Assembly: GCF_004145845.1 (NCBI RefSeq)
Contig: NZ_SELP01000001.1
Location: forward strand, 682,001 to 746,000
Length of the DNA stretch: 64,000 nucleotides
Source of the DNA: Loktanella sp. IMCC34160
Lineage (GTDB): Bacteria > Pseudomonadota > Alphaproteobacteria > Rhodobacterales > Rhodobacteraceae
Direction of reading: 5' to 3'
The notes under the pieces are model-generated. The model was given only the letters and a program-made list of their open reading frames with translations. It searched no databases and was not told the DNA's origin. A program made the translations under genes and the position numbers. Below, piece by piece: positions 1-7,524 of the stretch. Position 1 is the stretch's first letter, and the number at the start of each line of letters is the position of its first letter.

Positions 1-567
1 ACTGTCGGCCTGGGTGATGTTCGTGGCCAGGCAGCGGCGGATGATCTTCACTCCCTTGGCCCGTGCGCCCGCGGCCATCGCCATGGTCACGTTGGTCGGA
101 TCGACATGACCATCGTCGGGGGTGTGCAGCGCGCCCAGAACCCCCTCAAGGTTATAGAAAGGGTGCAGTTCAGCGATCTTTTCCGGCCCGACCAGGTCTA
201 TGTTGAACCCAAGGCTCCGGCCCACCGACAGCGTGTGCCGCAGCCAGTCCATCTCGTCCTCTGTATAGGCAAGGCGGAAAGACCCGCAGCCATGCCACGT
301 GACCGGCTGCCCGGTCTCGGCCTCCAGCCCGCCCGAGTAGAGGCCGATGTTGTAGTCCACGCATTTGCCAAGGCTGTAGGAGCTGGTCGAATGGGTGATC
401 TGCCCGGCCGCGTGCCAGGTGGACCCGCTGGTCAGTTCGGCCTTTTCCAGCAGGACGGTATCCGCGCCCCAGCCTTCGTGGCCAAGGTGATAGGCAAGGC
501 CAACCCCCATAACGCCGCCACCGACAATGACGACGCGGGCATGGGAGGGCAGGGAGGAAGAGGACAT
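1..567 (-). CDS. GcvT-type FAD-dependent oxidoreductase, N-terminal part (truncated by window edge)
   Basis: Reading leftward from an ATG at 567 gives 189 codons that stay open to base 1, so the gene continues outside the window. Residues about 11-45 form a dinucleotide-binding fold with VVIVGGGVMGVGLAYHL, then an acidic residue ending the second strand (LLEKAEL). Next comes TSGSTWHAAGQ, the flavin-site signature of the dimethylglycine/sarcosine dehydrogenase family. DDGHVDPTNVTMAMAAGA is also typical. Full-length relatives are about 800 residues with a C-terminal GcvT-like folate-binding half, and they oxidatively demethylate N-methylated amines. The gene diverges from the RpiR regulator at 642, with about 74 bases between starts, so the regulator may control both directions. 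The exact substrate cannot be read from this fragment. It resembles the gene at 42921-45338. Confidence 0.85.
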   Translation of the reverse strand, partial: MSSSSLPSHARVVIVGGGVMGVGLAYHLGHEGWGADTVLLEKAELTSGSTWHAAGQITHSTSSYSLGKCVDYNIGLYSGGLEAETGQPVTWHGCGSFRLAYTEDEMDWLRHTLSVGRSLGFNIDLVGPEKIAELHPFYNLEGVLGALHTPDDGHVDPTNVTMAMAAGARAKGVKIIRRCLATNITQADS

Positions 568-620
568 GGGGCTCGCTTTCCGATGTGAGACTCGCAATTT
601 CTGCTCGACAGGCTAATCGG

Positions 621-666
621 ACAAATATACCATCGTCAATCATGAATGATACAAACATACCATCCG
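621..666. promoter_or_regulatory. Direct repeat ACAAAYATACCATC, likely regulator operator
   Basis: Two copies of a 14-base motif differ at one base: ACAAATATACCATC at 621 and ACAAACATACCATC at 651. They are exactly 30 bases apart, about three helical turns. The first lies in the divergent promoter region and the second at the very start of the RpiR gene. The motif is A/T-rich against a GC-rich background. Such spacing suits a dimeric or tetrameric regulator, and autoregulation by the adjacent RpiR protein is the simplest inference. Confidence 0.45.
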
Positions 667-1532
667 AACCGACAACCGTCCTTGATCGCCTGACCGAGGA
701 ATGGGATGCGCTGACGCCCGAGGCGCAGAAGGCCGCCCGCTACGTTCTGGAAAACCCGCAGGATGTGGGCGTGTCGACGGTGCGCGAGATTGCCGAGGCG
801 GCGAAGGTCAAGCCTAACACGGTGGTCCGCATGGCCAGGCAGGTGGGCTTTGACGGATACGAGGGTTTCCGCGCCCCCTTCCGCGAGGCGATCCGGCGCG
901 GGTCGGTGACCTTCGAGGATCGTGCCCGCTGGCTGCAAAGCATCGCCAAAGAGGGCGAGTTGGGCGGGCTGTTCGCCGATATGATCGGCGCGGCCATCCG
1001 CAATATCGAGGAAACCTTTTCCGCCACCTCTGCCGAGAAACTGCAAGCGGCGGCACAGGCGATCTGGGCCAGTGACAGCACCTATACGCTGGGCGTCGGG
1101 GTGAACAACGCCAACGCCCGTAACTTCACCTATCTCGCCTCGACCGGCATGGTCCGGTTCCACGCGATCCCCGGGCCGGGCAATTCGGCGGTGGATGACC
1201 TTGCCTTTGCCGGGCCAAAGGATGTGCTGATCGCCATCACCTGCAAGCCCTACCGGGCCGAGGTTGTCGCCGCCGTCGAGGTGGCCCGTGAACAGGGGAT
1301 GACGGTGATCGGGATTTCCGACAGCCCCGCCTCGCCCATCATCCGCGCTGCCGACCACGGGTTCGTCGTCCGCGCCGACACCCCGCAATTCTTCCCCTCT
1401 TCGGTTTCAACCATCGCGCTTCTGGAAACGCTCCTGTCCTTCGTGATCGCGGGCGCCTCGGACGAGATCGTTGGCCGGGTGGAACGGTTTCACGCCCGCC
1501 GCCACCGGCTGGGCATCTATCACGAGGACTGA
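642..1532 (+). CDS. RpiR/MurR-family transcriptional regulator
   Basis: The protein has 296 residues from the ATG at 642; an in-frame ATG at 585 exists but lies in the divergent promoter region. Residues about 10-85 form the RpiR helix-turn-helix domain (LTPEAQKAARYVLENP, then TVREIAEAAKVKPNTVVRMARQVGF). Residues about 125-265 form a SIS sugar-phosphate-binding domain. In this region GVGVNNANARN replaces the usual phosphosugar loop, and a conserved SPASP segment follows (ISDSPASPIIRAADHG). RpiR proteins near amine-demethylation genes in this order usually control that pathway. Here the stop is one base before the Rieske gene start, so the two are probably co-transcribed. The effector is unknown and may not be a sugar phosphate. 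Confidence 0.88.
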   Translation: MNDTNIPSEPTTVLDRLTEEWDALTPEAQKAARYVLENPQDVGVSTVREIAEAAKVKPNTVVRMARQVGFDGYEGFRAPFREAIRRGSVTFEDRARWLQSIAKEGELGGLFADMIGAAIRNIEETFSATSAEKLQAAAQAIWASDSTYTLGVGVNNANARNFTYLASTGMVRFHAIPGPGNSAVDDLAFAGPKDVLIAITCKPYRAEVVAAVEVAREQGMTVIGISDSPASPIIRAADHGFVVRADTPQFFPSSVSTIALLETLLSFVIAGASDEIVGRVERFHARRHRLGIYHED

Positions 1533-1533
1533 C

Positions 1534-2622
1534 ATGACGGCCCCCCTCATTCATTCGCTGGACGCGCGCTACTACACCGATCCGAAGGTCTATGAATTGG
1601 AAAAGGCCGGGCTTCTGGCCCGGACCTGGCAATTCGCGGGGCACGCCAGCCAGCTGGAAAACCCGGGCGATTATTTTGCCTTCGATCTGGCGGGCGAAAG
1701 CCTGTTTTGCATCAAGGGGCGCGATGGCGAGATCCGTACCTTCTACAACGTCTGCCAGCACCGGGCGCACCAGCTTGTCGAAGGGTCGGGCACGACCCGG
1801 GTCGTTGTCTGCCCCTACCACGCCTGGACCTATGAACTGACCGGAGAGCTGCGCGCCGGCCCCAACCTGAAGGCGGTCGAAGGGTTCGACCGGTCCAAGG
1901 TCTGCCTGACCAGTGTGCAGACCGAGGTCTTCCTTGGGTTCATCTTCGTGAACCTTGATCCCGATGCCAAGCCGATGGACGACTGGTTTCCCAACGTCCG
2001 CGCGGAACTGCGGGATTTCGTGCCGAACTGGGCCGACCTGAAGCCGCTCGAATGGGTGGAGATCCCGGAAAACTGCAACTGGAAGGTCTCGGTCGAGAAT
2101 TACTCGGAATGCTACCATTGCAGCATCAATCACCCGACCTTCGCCACCGGGGTGATCAAGCCCGAAACCTATGACATCCAGCCGCAGGGCTATTGCCTGC
2201 GCCATACAACCGAATGCAATTCGCTGGAAAACATGACCTATGACATCAATTCCGGCTTTGAAAACAACGAGAAGTATTCGTCGTGGTTCCTCTGGCCGAT
2301 GTTTAGTTTTCAGGTCTATCCCGGCAATCTTCTGAACACCTATCACTGGCGGGCGGTTGATGCCGATCATGTGGTTGTCTGGCGCGGCTGGTATTCGGTG
2401 GGCGGCGAAGACAATGAAACGGTCCGCCGCATGGCGGTTCAGGACCGCGCCACCACGGTCGAGGAAGACATCCGGCTGGTGGAATCGGTGCAGCGCGGGT
2501 TGAAATCGCGCGGCTATGTCCCGGGACCGCTGGTTGTCGATCCCGGCTGTGGGGTGAATTCGGAACATTCCATCATGCACCTGCAAAAATGGATGCGTGC
2601 GGCGGTGGACGGCGCTGCCTGA
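1534..2622 (+). CDS. Rieske non-heme iron oxygenase, quaternary-amine demethylase type
   Basis: The protein has 362 residues. The Rieske [2Fe-2S] ligands are C74, H76, C93 and H96 (CQHRAH and CPYHAW). The catalytic domain has NWK at 182-184 and then VENYSECYHCSINH, giving mononuclear-iron histidines H195 and H200. The residue linking the two metal centres is Glu192 where ring-hydroxylating dioxygenases have Asp. That Glu is a known mark of the carnitine monooxygenase CntA type, so I infer N-demethylation or C-N cleavage of a betaine, carnitine or proline-betaine-like substrate rather than attack on an aromatic ring. No reductase gene is visible nearby, so electrons must come from a reductase encoded elsewhere. 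It lies between the regulator and an aldehyde dehydrogenase. Automatic tools would call it an aromatic-ring dioxygenase alpha subunit. Confidence 0.82.
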   Translation: MTAPLIHSLDARYYTDPKVYELEKAGLLARTWQFAGHASQLENPGDYFAFDLAGESLFCIKGRDGEIRTFYNVCQHRAHQLVEGSGTTRVVVCPYHAWTYELTGELRAGPNLKAVEGFDRSKVCLTSVQTEVFLGFIFVNLDPDAKPMDDWFPNVRAELRDFVPNWADLKPLEWVEIPENCNWKVSVENYSECYHCSINHPTFATGVIKPETYDIQPQGYCLRHTTECNSLENMTYDINSGFENNEKYSSWFLWPMFSFQVYPGNLLNTYHWRAVDADHVVVWRGWYSVGGEDNETVRRMAVQDRATTVEEDIRLVESVQRGLKSRGYVPGPLVVDPGCGVNSEHSIMHLQKWMRAAVDGAA

Positions 2623-2705
2623 CGGCCCGATACCGCATTCAGGCAATCGAACCGGGGGCGGGCGGGGTAGTCTGCCCCCGAAACACGAACAGCGGAGCCC
2701 GACAG

Positions 2706-4157
2706 ATGGCCGACATCAAACCCTATTGGCAGAACTATATCGACGGCGCTTGGGTCGATGGCGGCGAAGGCCGGATCGACGTGACCGACCCGGCGACGGG
2801 CGAAAAACTGGCCGAGGTGGCATTGGCCGACGCGGGCGATGTGGACCGCGCGGTGATGGCGGCCCGCCGGGTCCACTTGTCCGGCGCGTTGACCGCGATG
2901 CGCCCCATCGAGCGGGGCCGGATGGTGCAGGCGATGGGCCGCTGGATCCTCGACCGCAAGGACGAGATCGCCGAGGTGCTGACCCGCGAACAGGGCAAGC
3001 CCCTTTGGGAAGCCGTGATCGAGGTCGAGGGCGCGGCGCTCTACTTCGAATATTACGGCAATCAGGCCAGCACGGTTGAAGGCCGGTCGATCCCGCTGGG
3101 CGCGGGTTATTTCGACTTTACCGACCATGAGCCCTTTGGCGTGTCGGCCCAGATCATCCCGTGGAATTACCCGCTGGAAATGACCGCGCGGTCGCTGTCG
3201 GCCTCGCTGACCACGGGCAATACGGCGGTGATCAAATCGCCCGAAATGACACCCCTGACCAACACCTATTTCGCCCTTGCGGCCGAGGCGGTGGGTTTCC
3301 CAAAGGGCACGGTCAACGTGATCTGCGGGATGGGGCGCACGGCGGGCGCGGCGCTGGCGGGCCACCCCCATGTGAACCAGATCGTCTTTACCGGATCGGT
3401 CCCCACCGGCATCGCCATCGCCAAGGCGGCGGCGGGCAACGTTGTGCCCTGCGTGCTGGAACTGGGCGGGAAGTCGGCGGCCATCGTCCATGACGACGCC
3501 GATCTGGACGCGTTCGAGACCGACATTCGCTGGGGCATCTATTTCAACGCCGGTCAGGTCTGTTCGGCCATGTCCCGCGTGATCGTCCACGAAAGCCGCC
3601 ATGCGGAACTGGTGGAACGGGCGACGGCCATTGCCAAATCGCTGTCGGTCGGGCCGGGGATCGAACGGACCGAGTTCGGCGCCAACATGGGCGCGATGGT
3701 GTCTGACGGGCAGCGCGACCGCGCCGCCGACATGGTCCGAGATGCCGAGGGGCAGGGGGCCACGGTGGCGGCAGGTGGCCGCCCGCTGAACCGCCCCGGC
3801 GCCTTCCTTGAACCCACCGTCCTGACCGGCGTGACCCCCGACATGACCATCGCCCGCGAAGAGGTGTTCGGCCCGGTCCTCTCGGTCCTGTCCTTCCGCG
3901 ATGACGCCGAGGCGATCGAGATTGCCAATTCCACCGACTACGGGCTGGTTTCGGGCGTCTTCACCCGCGACCTGGACCGCGCCACCCGCGCCGCGCGACA
4001 GCTGCGGGCCGGGCAGGTTTTCGTGAACCAATGGTATGCGGGCGGGGTCGAAACCCCCTTTGGCGGCTACAGCAAATCGGGCTACGGTCGCGAAAAGGGG
4101 CGCGAGGCGCTATGGAACTACGTTCAGACCAAGAACGTGGCGATCAAGCTGGGGTAA
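2706..4157 (+). CDS. Betaine-aldehyde-dehydrogenase-like NAD(P)-dependent aldehyde dehydrogenase
   Basis: The protein has 483 residues from ATG 2706. The family landmarks are present: PWNYPLEM (cofactor-side loop), FTGSVPTG (Rossmann turn), ELGGKS with the general-base Glu, and NAGQVCSAMSR with the catalytic Cys. EEVFGPVLSV and PFGGYSKSGYGREKG follow near the C-terminus. It oxidises an aldehyde to the acid in the cytoplasm. Overall pattern and length match betaine/4-trimethylaminobutyraldehyde dehydrogenases, and the upstream Rieske oxygenase makes an amine-derived aldehyde the likely substrate. It follows the Rieske gene after 83 bases and precedes a GFA gene after 4 bases. Substrate preference cannot be settled by reading. 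Confidence 0.85.
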   Translation: MADIKPYWQNYIDGAWVDGGEGRIDVTDPATGEKLAEVALADAGDVDRAVMAARRVHLSGALTAMRPIERGRMVQAMGRWILDRKDEIAEVLTREQGKPLWEAVIEVEGAALYFEYYGNQASTVEGRSIPLGAGYFDFTDHEPFGVSAQIIPWNYPLEMTARSLSASLTTGNTAVIKSPEMTPLTNTYFALAAEAVGFPKGTVNVICGMGRTAGAALAGHPHVNQIVFTGSVPTGIAIAKAAAGNVVPCVLELGGKSAAIVHDDADLDAFETDIRWGIYFNAGQVCSAMSRVIVHESRHAELVERATAIAKSLSVGPGIERTEFGANMGAMVSDGQRDRAADMVRDAEGQGATVAAGGRPLNRPGAFLEPTVLTGVTPDMTIAREEVFGPVLSVLSFRDDAEAIEIANSTDYGLVSGVFTRDLDRATRAARQLRAGQVFVNQWYAGGVETPFGGYSKSGYGREKGREALWNYVQTKNVAIKLG

Positions 4158-4161
4158 AACG

Positions 4162-4584
4162 ATGGCCAGACTGACGGGGCGCTGCCTGTGCGGCGCGGTG
4201 CGATGGGAAACAGACGGGCCGGTCCTTTGGGCCGGGCACTGCCATTGCGACAGCTGCCGCCGCGCGACATCGGCCCCGTTCACCACCTTCTTTGGGGTGC
4301 CCCGTGACGGGGTGGTCTGGACCGGCCAGTTGGCCGACCATGTGACCAGCGGCGGATCGGTCCGGCGGCAGTTCTGTCCGGACTGTGGCAGCCAGTTGAC
4401 CTATCAATCCACCCGCTGGCCCGAGGAAACCCACCTCTACGCCGCCTCGCTGGATGACCCGTCGCAGATCACCCCGGCCGCGCATTTCCATTTCGAGGAA
4501 AAATTGCCCTGGCTGGCGATCACCGACGACCTGCCGAAATATGCCGCCACCGCCGATGGGGCGGTGCCGATCCAAGACCAATGA
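4162..4584 (+). CDS. GFA (glutathione-dependent formaldehyde-activating) family zinc protein
   Basis: The 140-residue protein has the Zn-binding pattern of the GFA/CENP-V fold: CLCGAV at 8-13, CHCDSCRR near 28-35 and CPDCGSQL near 74-81. The family type member speeds formation of S-hydroxymethylglutathione from formaldehyde, though many members have no proven activity. A formaldehyde-handling role would fit, because oxidative demethylation by the upstream Rieske oxygenase and the divergent FAD oxidase can release formaldehyde. The ATG at 4162 is 4 bases after the aldehyde dehydrogenase stop, so the genes are surely co-transcribed. Confidence 0.8.
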   Translation: MARLTGRCLCGAVRWETDGPVLWAGHCHCDSCRRATSAPFTTFFGVPRDGVVWTGQLADHVTSGGSVRRQFCPDCGSQLTYQSTRWPEETHLYAASLDDPSQITPAAHFHFEEKLPWLAITDDLPKYAATADGAVPIQDQ

Positions 4585-4596
4585 AGGAACCCACGG

Positions 4597-4986
4597 ATGA
4601 CCGCATTTGACGAAGACCTGTTCCTGAAGGGGCTGGAGCAGCGCAAGGCCACGCTTGGCGCGGAATACGTCGAAAAGAACCTTGCCGCGGCGGATGAGTT
4701 CACCCGGCCCTTTCAAGAGGCGATGACGGCCTGGTGCTGGGGCTTCGGCTGGGGCGACGATGTGATCGACCCGAAGACCCGCAGCATGATGAACCTGTCG
4801 ATGATCGGGGCGCTGGGCAAGATGCACGAATGGGAATTACACTGCCGCGGCGCGCTTAACAACGGCGTCACCAAGGACGAAATCCGGGCGATCATCCATG
4901 TGATCGGTATTTACTGCGGCGTGCCGCAGGCGCTGGAGTGCTTCCGCGCGGCCCGCAAGGTGCTCGAGGCGGAAGGGCTGCTCTAG
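4597..4986 (+). CDS. Carboxymuconolactone decarboxylase (CMD) family protein
   Basis: The 129-residue protein has the helical CMD core: DPKTRSMMNLSMIGALGK, then HEWELHCRGALNNGVTKDEI and GVPQALECFR. The family includes gamma-carboxymuconolactone decarboxylase (PcaC) and AhpD-like peroxidases. The CxxC of AhpD is missing, so peroxidase activity is unlikely. No other aromatic-ring degradation genes are present, and the protein probably acts on an intermediate of the upstream amine pathway, but its reaction is unknown. Its stop overlaps the stop of the converging LysR gene within a shared CTAG at 4983-4986. Confidence 0.8.
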   Translation: MTAFDEDLFLKGLEQRKATLGAEYVEKNLAAADEFTRPFQEAMTAWCWGFGWGDDVIDPKTRSMMNLSMIGALGKMHEWELHCRGALNNGVTKDEIRAIIHVIGIYCGVPQALECFRAARKVLEAEGLL

Positions 4987-5852
4987 CGCTCTGCCAGAAG
5001 ATCCTGCACCACCGGGTTCGGGAACCGTCGCCGCAGGGTGATGGCGTAGAAGGTTTCGACAATGGCCGGGTGATCCCGGGCCTCGACCAAGCGGCCCGAG
5101 GCGAGTTCATCCTTCACCACGATAGGCGGCACCAGCGCCAGCCCGATGTCCTCGCGGGCCAGAAGGCGCATCATCGCCATGTCGTCCACCTCGGCCACCA
5201 CCTGCGGGCTGATCCCAAGGCGGCTGGCCTGCGCGTCAAAGGCCATGCGCAGGGTGCTGTCGCGGGTCGGCAGGATCACCGGCTGATCCCGCAGCAGCGT
5301 TGCCAGTGGCAGATCGGGGTTCAGACGGGCAGGGGTGCCGACAAGGCTGACCGGCTGTTCGGCCAGACGGTGCGTCTCAAACGGCGCAAGCCCGTCGTCC
5401 GGGGGTTCCCGGTTCAGAAGCACAAGGTCGAAGTTCAGGGTCGCCAACCCCTCCAGAAGTTCGGTGGGATGGCCCGACCGCAGGATCACCTCGACATCCG
5501 GACGCGACAGGATCGGCCGCAGGAACCCGATCTGAAAGTTGCGGGATAACGTCGCCTGCGCCCCGACCCGCAGCGCCTGCCGGCTGCGCCCGCTGTCCTG
5601 CAAGGTCGCCACCAGTTCCTGCCCGGTGGCAAAGATCGCATCGGCGTGGTCCAGCGCGATACGCCCGGCCTCTGTCAGGTGCAATTGCCGCCCGCGCCGG
5701 TCAAACAGCGCATGGCCCAGCCGGTCCTCCAACTGCTTGATCTGGGTGGACAGGGCCGATTGCGACAGGTTCAGCCGCTCCGCCGTGCGGGTCAGGTTCC
5801 CGTCATGGGCGACGGCCCAGAAATAGCGCAGATGATGATAGTTCAGCGGCAT
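4983..5852 (-). CDS. LysR-family regulator of the divergent dab operon
   Basis: The protein has 289 residues from ATG 5852. The N-terminal winged helix-turn-helix is clear (LRYFWAVAHDGNLTRTAERL, then LSQSALSTQIKQLEDRLG). The C-terminal effector domain runs from about residue 90. A TTG start at 5888 is possible but would cover a perfect palindrome at 5853-5875, so I chose the ATG. It diverges from dabB, with 107 bases between starts. LysR genes beside DAB operons are known in autotrophs, and regulation in response to CO2/bicarbonate limitation or a metabolite is the natural inference. Confidence 0.85.
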   Translation of the reverse strand: MPLNYHHLRYFWAVAHDGNLTRTAERLNLSQSALSTQIKQLEDRLGHALFDRRGRQLHLTEAGRIALDHADAIFATGQELVATLQDSGRSRQALRVGAQATLSRNFQIGFLRPILSRPDVEVILRSGHPTELLEGLATLNFDLVLLNREPPDDGLAPFETHRLAEQPVSLVGTPARLNPDLPLATLLRDQPVILPTRDSTLRMAFDAQASRLGISPQVVAEVDDMAMMRLLAREDIGLALVPPIVVKDELASGRLVEARDHPAIVETFYAITLRRRFPNPVVQDLLAER

Positions 5853-5875
5853 ATCGTTCTTAATAATAGAACGAT
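5853..5875. promoter_or_regulatory. Perfect inverted repeat, candidate LysR operator of the dab locus
   Basis: Arms ATCGTTCT (5853-5860) and AGAACGAT (5868-5875) are perfectly complementary around a 7-base TAATAAT centre. The site touches the LysR start codon and lies about 85 bases upstream of dabB. This is the shape expected for a LysR autoregulatory site that represses its own gene and activates the divergent operon. Confidence 0.6.
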
Positions 5876-5959
5876 AATCATCAAACAATGAATTTTTATT
5901 AAGTCACGTCAGGCCCTATCCCTCCGCCAACGCGTTTGATCCCGTGGAAGGAGCCCGCC

Positions 5960-7510
5960 GTGACCCATCTGTTCCTGCCGTATCTTGGTCCGATCCTGTT
6001 GCTTCTGGTGGCGCTGCGCGCCCGCACAACACCCGGACGCAGGCCCGGTACGCTACCGCGACTGGCTGAATGGGTGGCGCTGGCGGCCTTCGGGATCGCC
6101 GGCCTGTCGGTCGCGGCCCTTGTTGCATGGGGCGGCGGAACCTCGCCCCTCATCGGGGTCTGGGGCATTGGCTTGTCGGTCCGGCTGGATGCCGTAAGCG
6201 GGGCGATGCTGACCCTTGTCAGCTTCATCGGCTGGGTCGTGCTGCGCTACTCGGCCACCTATCTGGATGGCGAGGACCGGCAAGGCGCCTTTACCGGCTG
6301 GATGGCGGCGACGCTGGCGGCGGTCCTACTGCTGGTCACGGCGGGCAACCTTGTGCAGCTTTTCGTGGCCTGGGTCGCAACCAGCGTCCTTCTGGACCGG
6401 CTGCTTCTGTTCTATCCCGACCGGACCACGGCACAGCGGGCCGCCCGCAAGAAACGGGTCGTGGCCCGGGCAAGCGAAGGGCTGCTGGCGCTGGCGCTGC
6501 TCCTCTTGGCCATCGACTATCAGACCGCCGACATCGCAACGATCCTTGCGGCGGCCACGCCCAGCCTGCCCACCCTTGGCGCGGCGCTGTTGATCGGGCT
6601 GGCGGCGGTCCTCGCCTCGGCCCAGTTCCCGGCCCACGGCTGGCTGACCGAGGTGATGGAGGCGCCGACGCCGGTATCGGCCCTGCTGCACGCAGGCGTC
6701 ATCAACGCCGGGGGCTTTCTGCTGATCCGCTTCGCCGATATGATCCTCGTGGCCCCCGGGGTCATGGCGGCGCTGGTGATGCTGGGCGGGTTCACGGCGC
6801 TGTTCGGCGGGCTGGTGATGCTGACGCAACCGGCGGTCAAGACCTCGCTGGCGTGGTCGACCATCGCCCAGATGGGCTTCATGATCCTGCAGTGCGGGCT
6901 GGCCCTGTTCCCGCTTGCGCTGCTGCACATCGTGGCCCATTCGCTGTACAAGGCCCACGCCTTCCTCAGCGCGGGCGAGGCGGTGCGCAATGTCGCCGCC
7001 CTGCGCAGGCCCGGCCCGGTCGCGGTGCCCAGCGGGCGCAATGTGGTGCAGGCCTTTGGCGTGGCCATCGCGATCTATCTTGGGATCGGCCTGCTTCTGG
7101 GCTTTGACGGGAAATCGGTGCAGGCGATCGCGCTGGGCGTGATCCTGATCTTCGGGGTGGCCTATCTTCTGGCACAGGGGCTGGCCGATGCCGCGCCGAT
7201 GGCGCTGACCCGGCGGACGATCCTCTATGCCGGGGCGACCTCGCTGGGGTACTTCGCGCTGCAAAAGATCGCCGGGGTGTTGACCCATGGCACCCTGCCC
7301 ACCGCGCCCGCCCCCGGGCCGCTGGAATGGGCGCTGATCCTTCTGGCGCTGTTCAGCTTTGGGATCGTCGCCGTGGCGCAGGCCACCTTCCCGCTCTGGG
7401 CCGCGCATCCGGCCGCCGCCGGGCTGCGGGTGCACCTGTCCAACGGACTTTACGCCAACACGGTTTTCGACCGGCTTCTCGCGGGCTGGTCAAAGCGGAC
7501 CCACGCCTGA
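5960..7510 (+). CDS. dabB: DabB, membrane subunit of DAB inorganic-carbon transporter (NuoL-like)
   Basis: The 516-residue polytopic membrane protein belongs to the proton-conducting NuoL/MrpA superfamily. I chose GTG 5960 because GGAAGGAG (5946-5953) lies at proper spacing; an earlier in-frame TTG at 5936 lacks a site. The core motif [23 protein letters not shown] sits at about residues 224-245, broken only by small differences from NuoL. A membrane lysine follows in [10 protein letters not shown] (K294). It has no NADH- or quinone-side partner genes here. DabB pairs with DabA, and the complex is thought to use ion-motive force to drive one-way CO2 hydration and trap bicarbonate in the cytoplasm. 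dabA follows after 14 bases. Confidence 0.88.
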   Translation: MTHLFLPYLGPILLLLVALRARTTPGRRPGTLPRLAEWVALAAFGIAGLSVAALVAWGGGTSPLIGVWGIGLSVRLDAVSGAMLTLVSFIGWVVLRYSATYLDGEDRQGAFTGWMAATLAAVLLLVTAGNLVQLFVAWVATSVLLDRLLLFYPDRTTAQRAARKKRVVARASEGLLALALLLLAIDYQTADIATILAAATPSLPTLGAALLIGLAAVLASAQFPAHGWLTEVMEAPTPVSALLHAGVINAGGFLLIRFADMILVAPGVMAALVMLGGFTALFGGLVMLTQPAVKTSLAWSTIAQMGFMILQCGLALFPLALLHIVAHSLYKAHAFLSAGEAVRNVAALRRPGPVAVPSGRNVVQAFGVAIAIYLGIGLLLGFDGKSVQAIALGVILIFGVAYLLAQGLADAAPMALTRRTILYAGATSLGYFALQKIAGVLTHGTLPTAPAPGPLEWALILLALFSFGIVAVAQATFPLWAAHPAAAGLRVHLSNGLYANTVFDRLLAGWSKRTHA

Positions 7511-7524
7511 AACGGAGTTCCACC

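Noticed and set aside
4597-4986. AhpD-type alkylhydroperoxidase
   Set aside because: The catalytic CxxC is absent.
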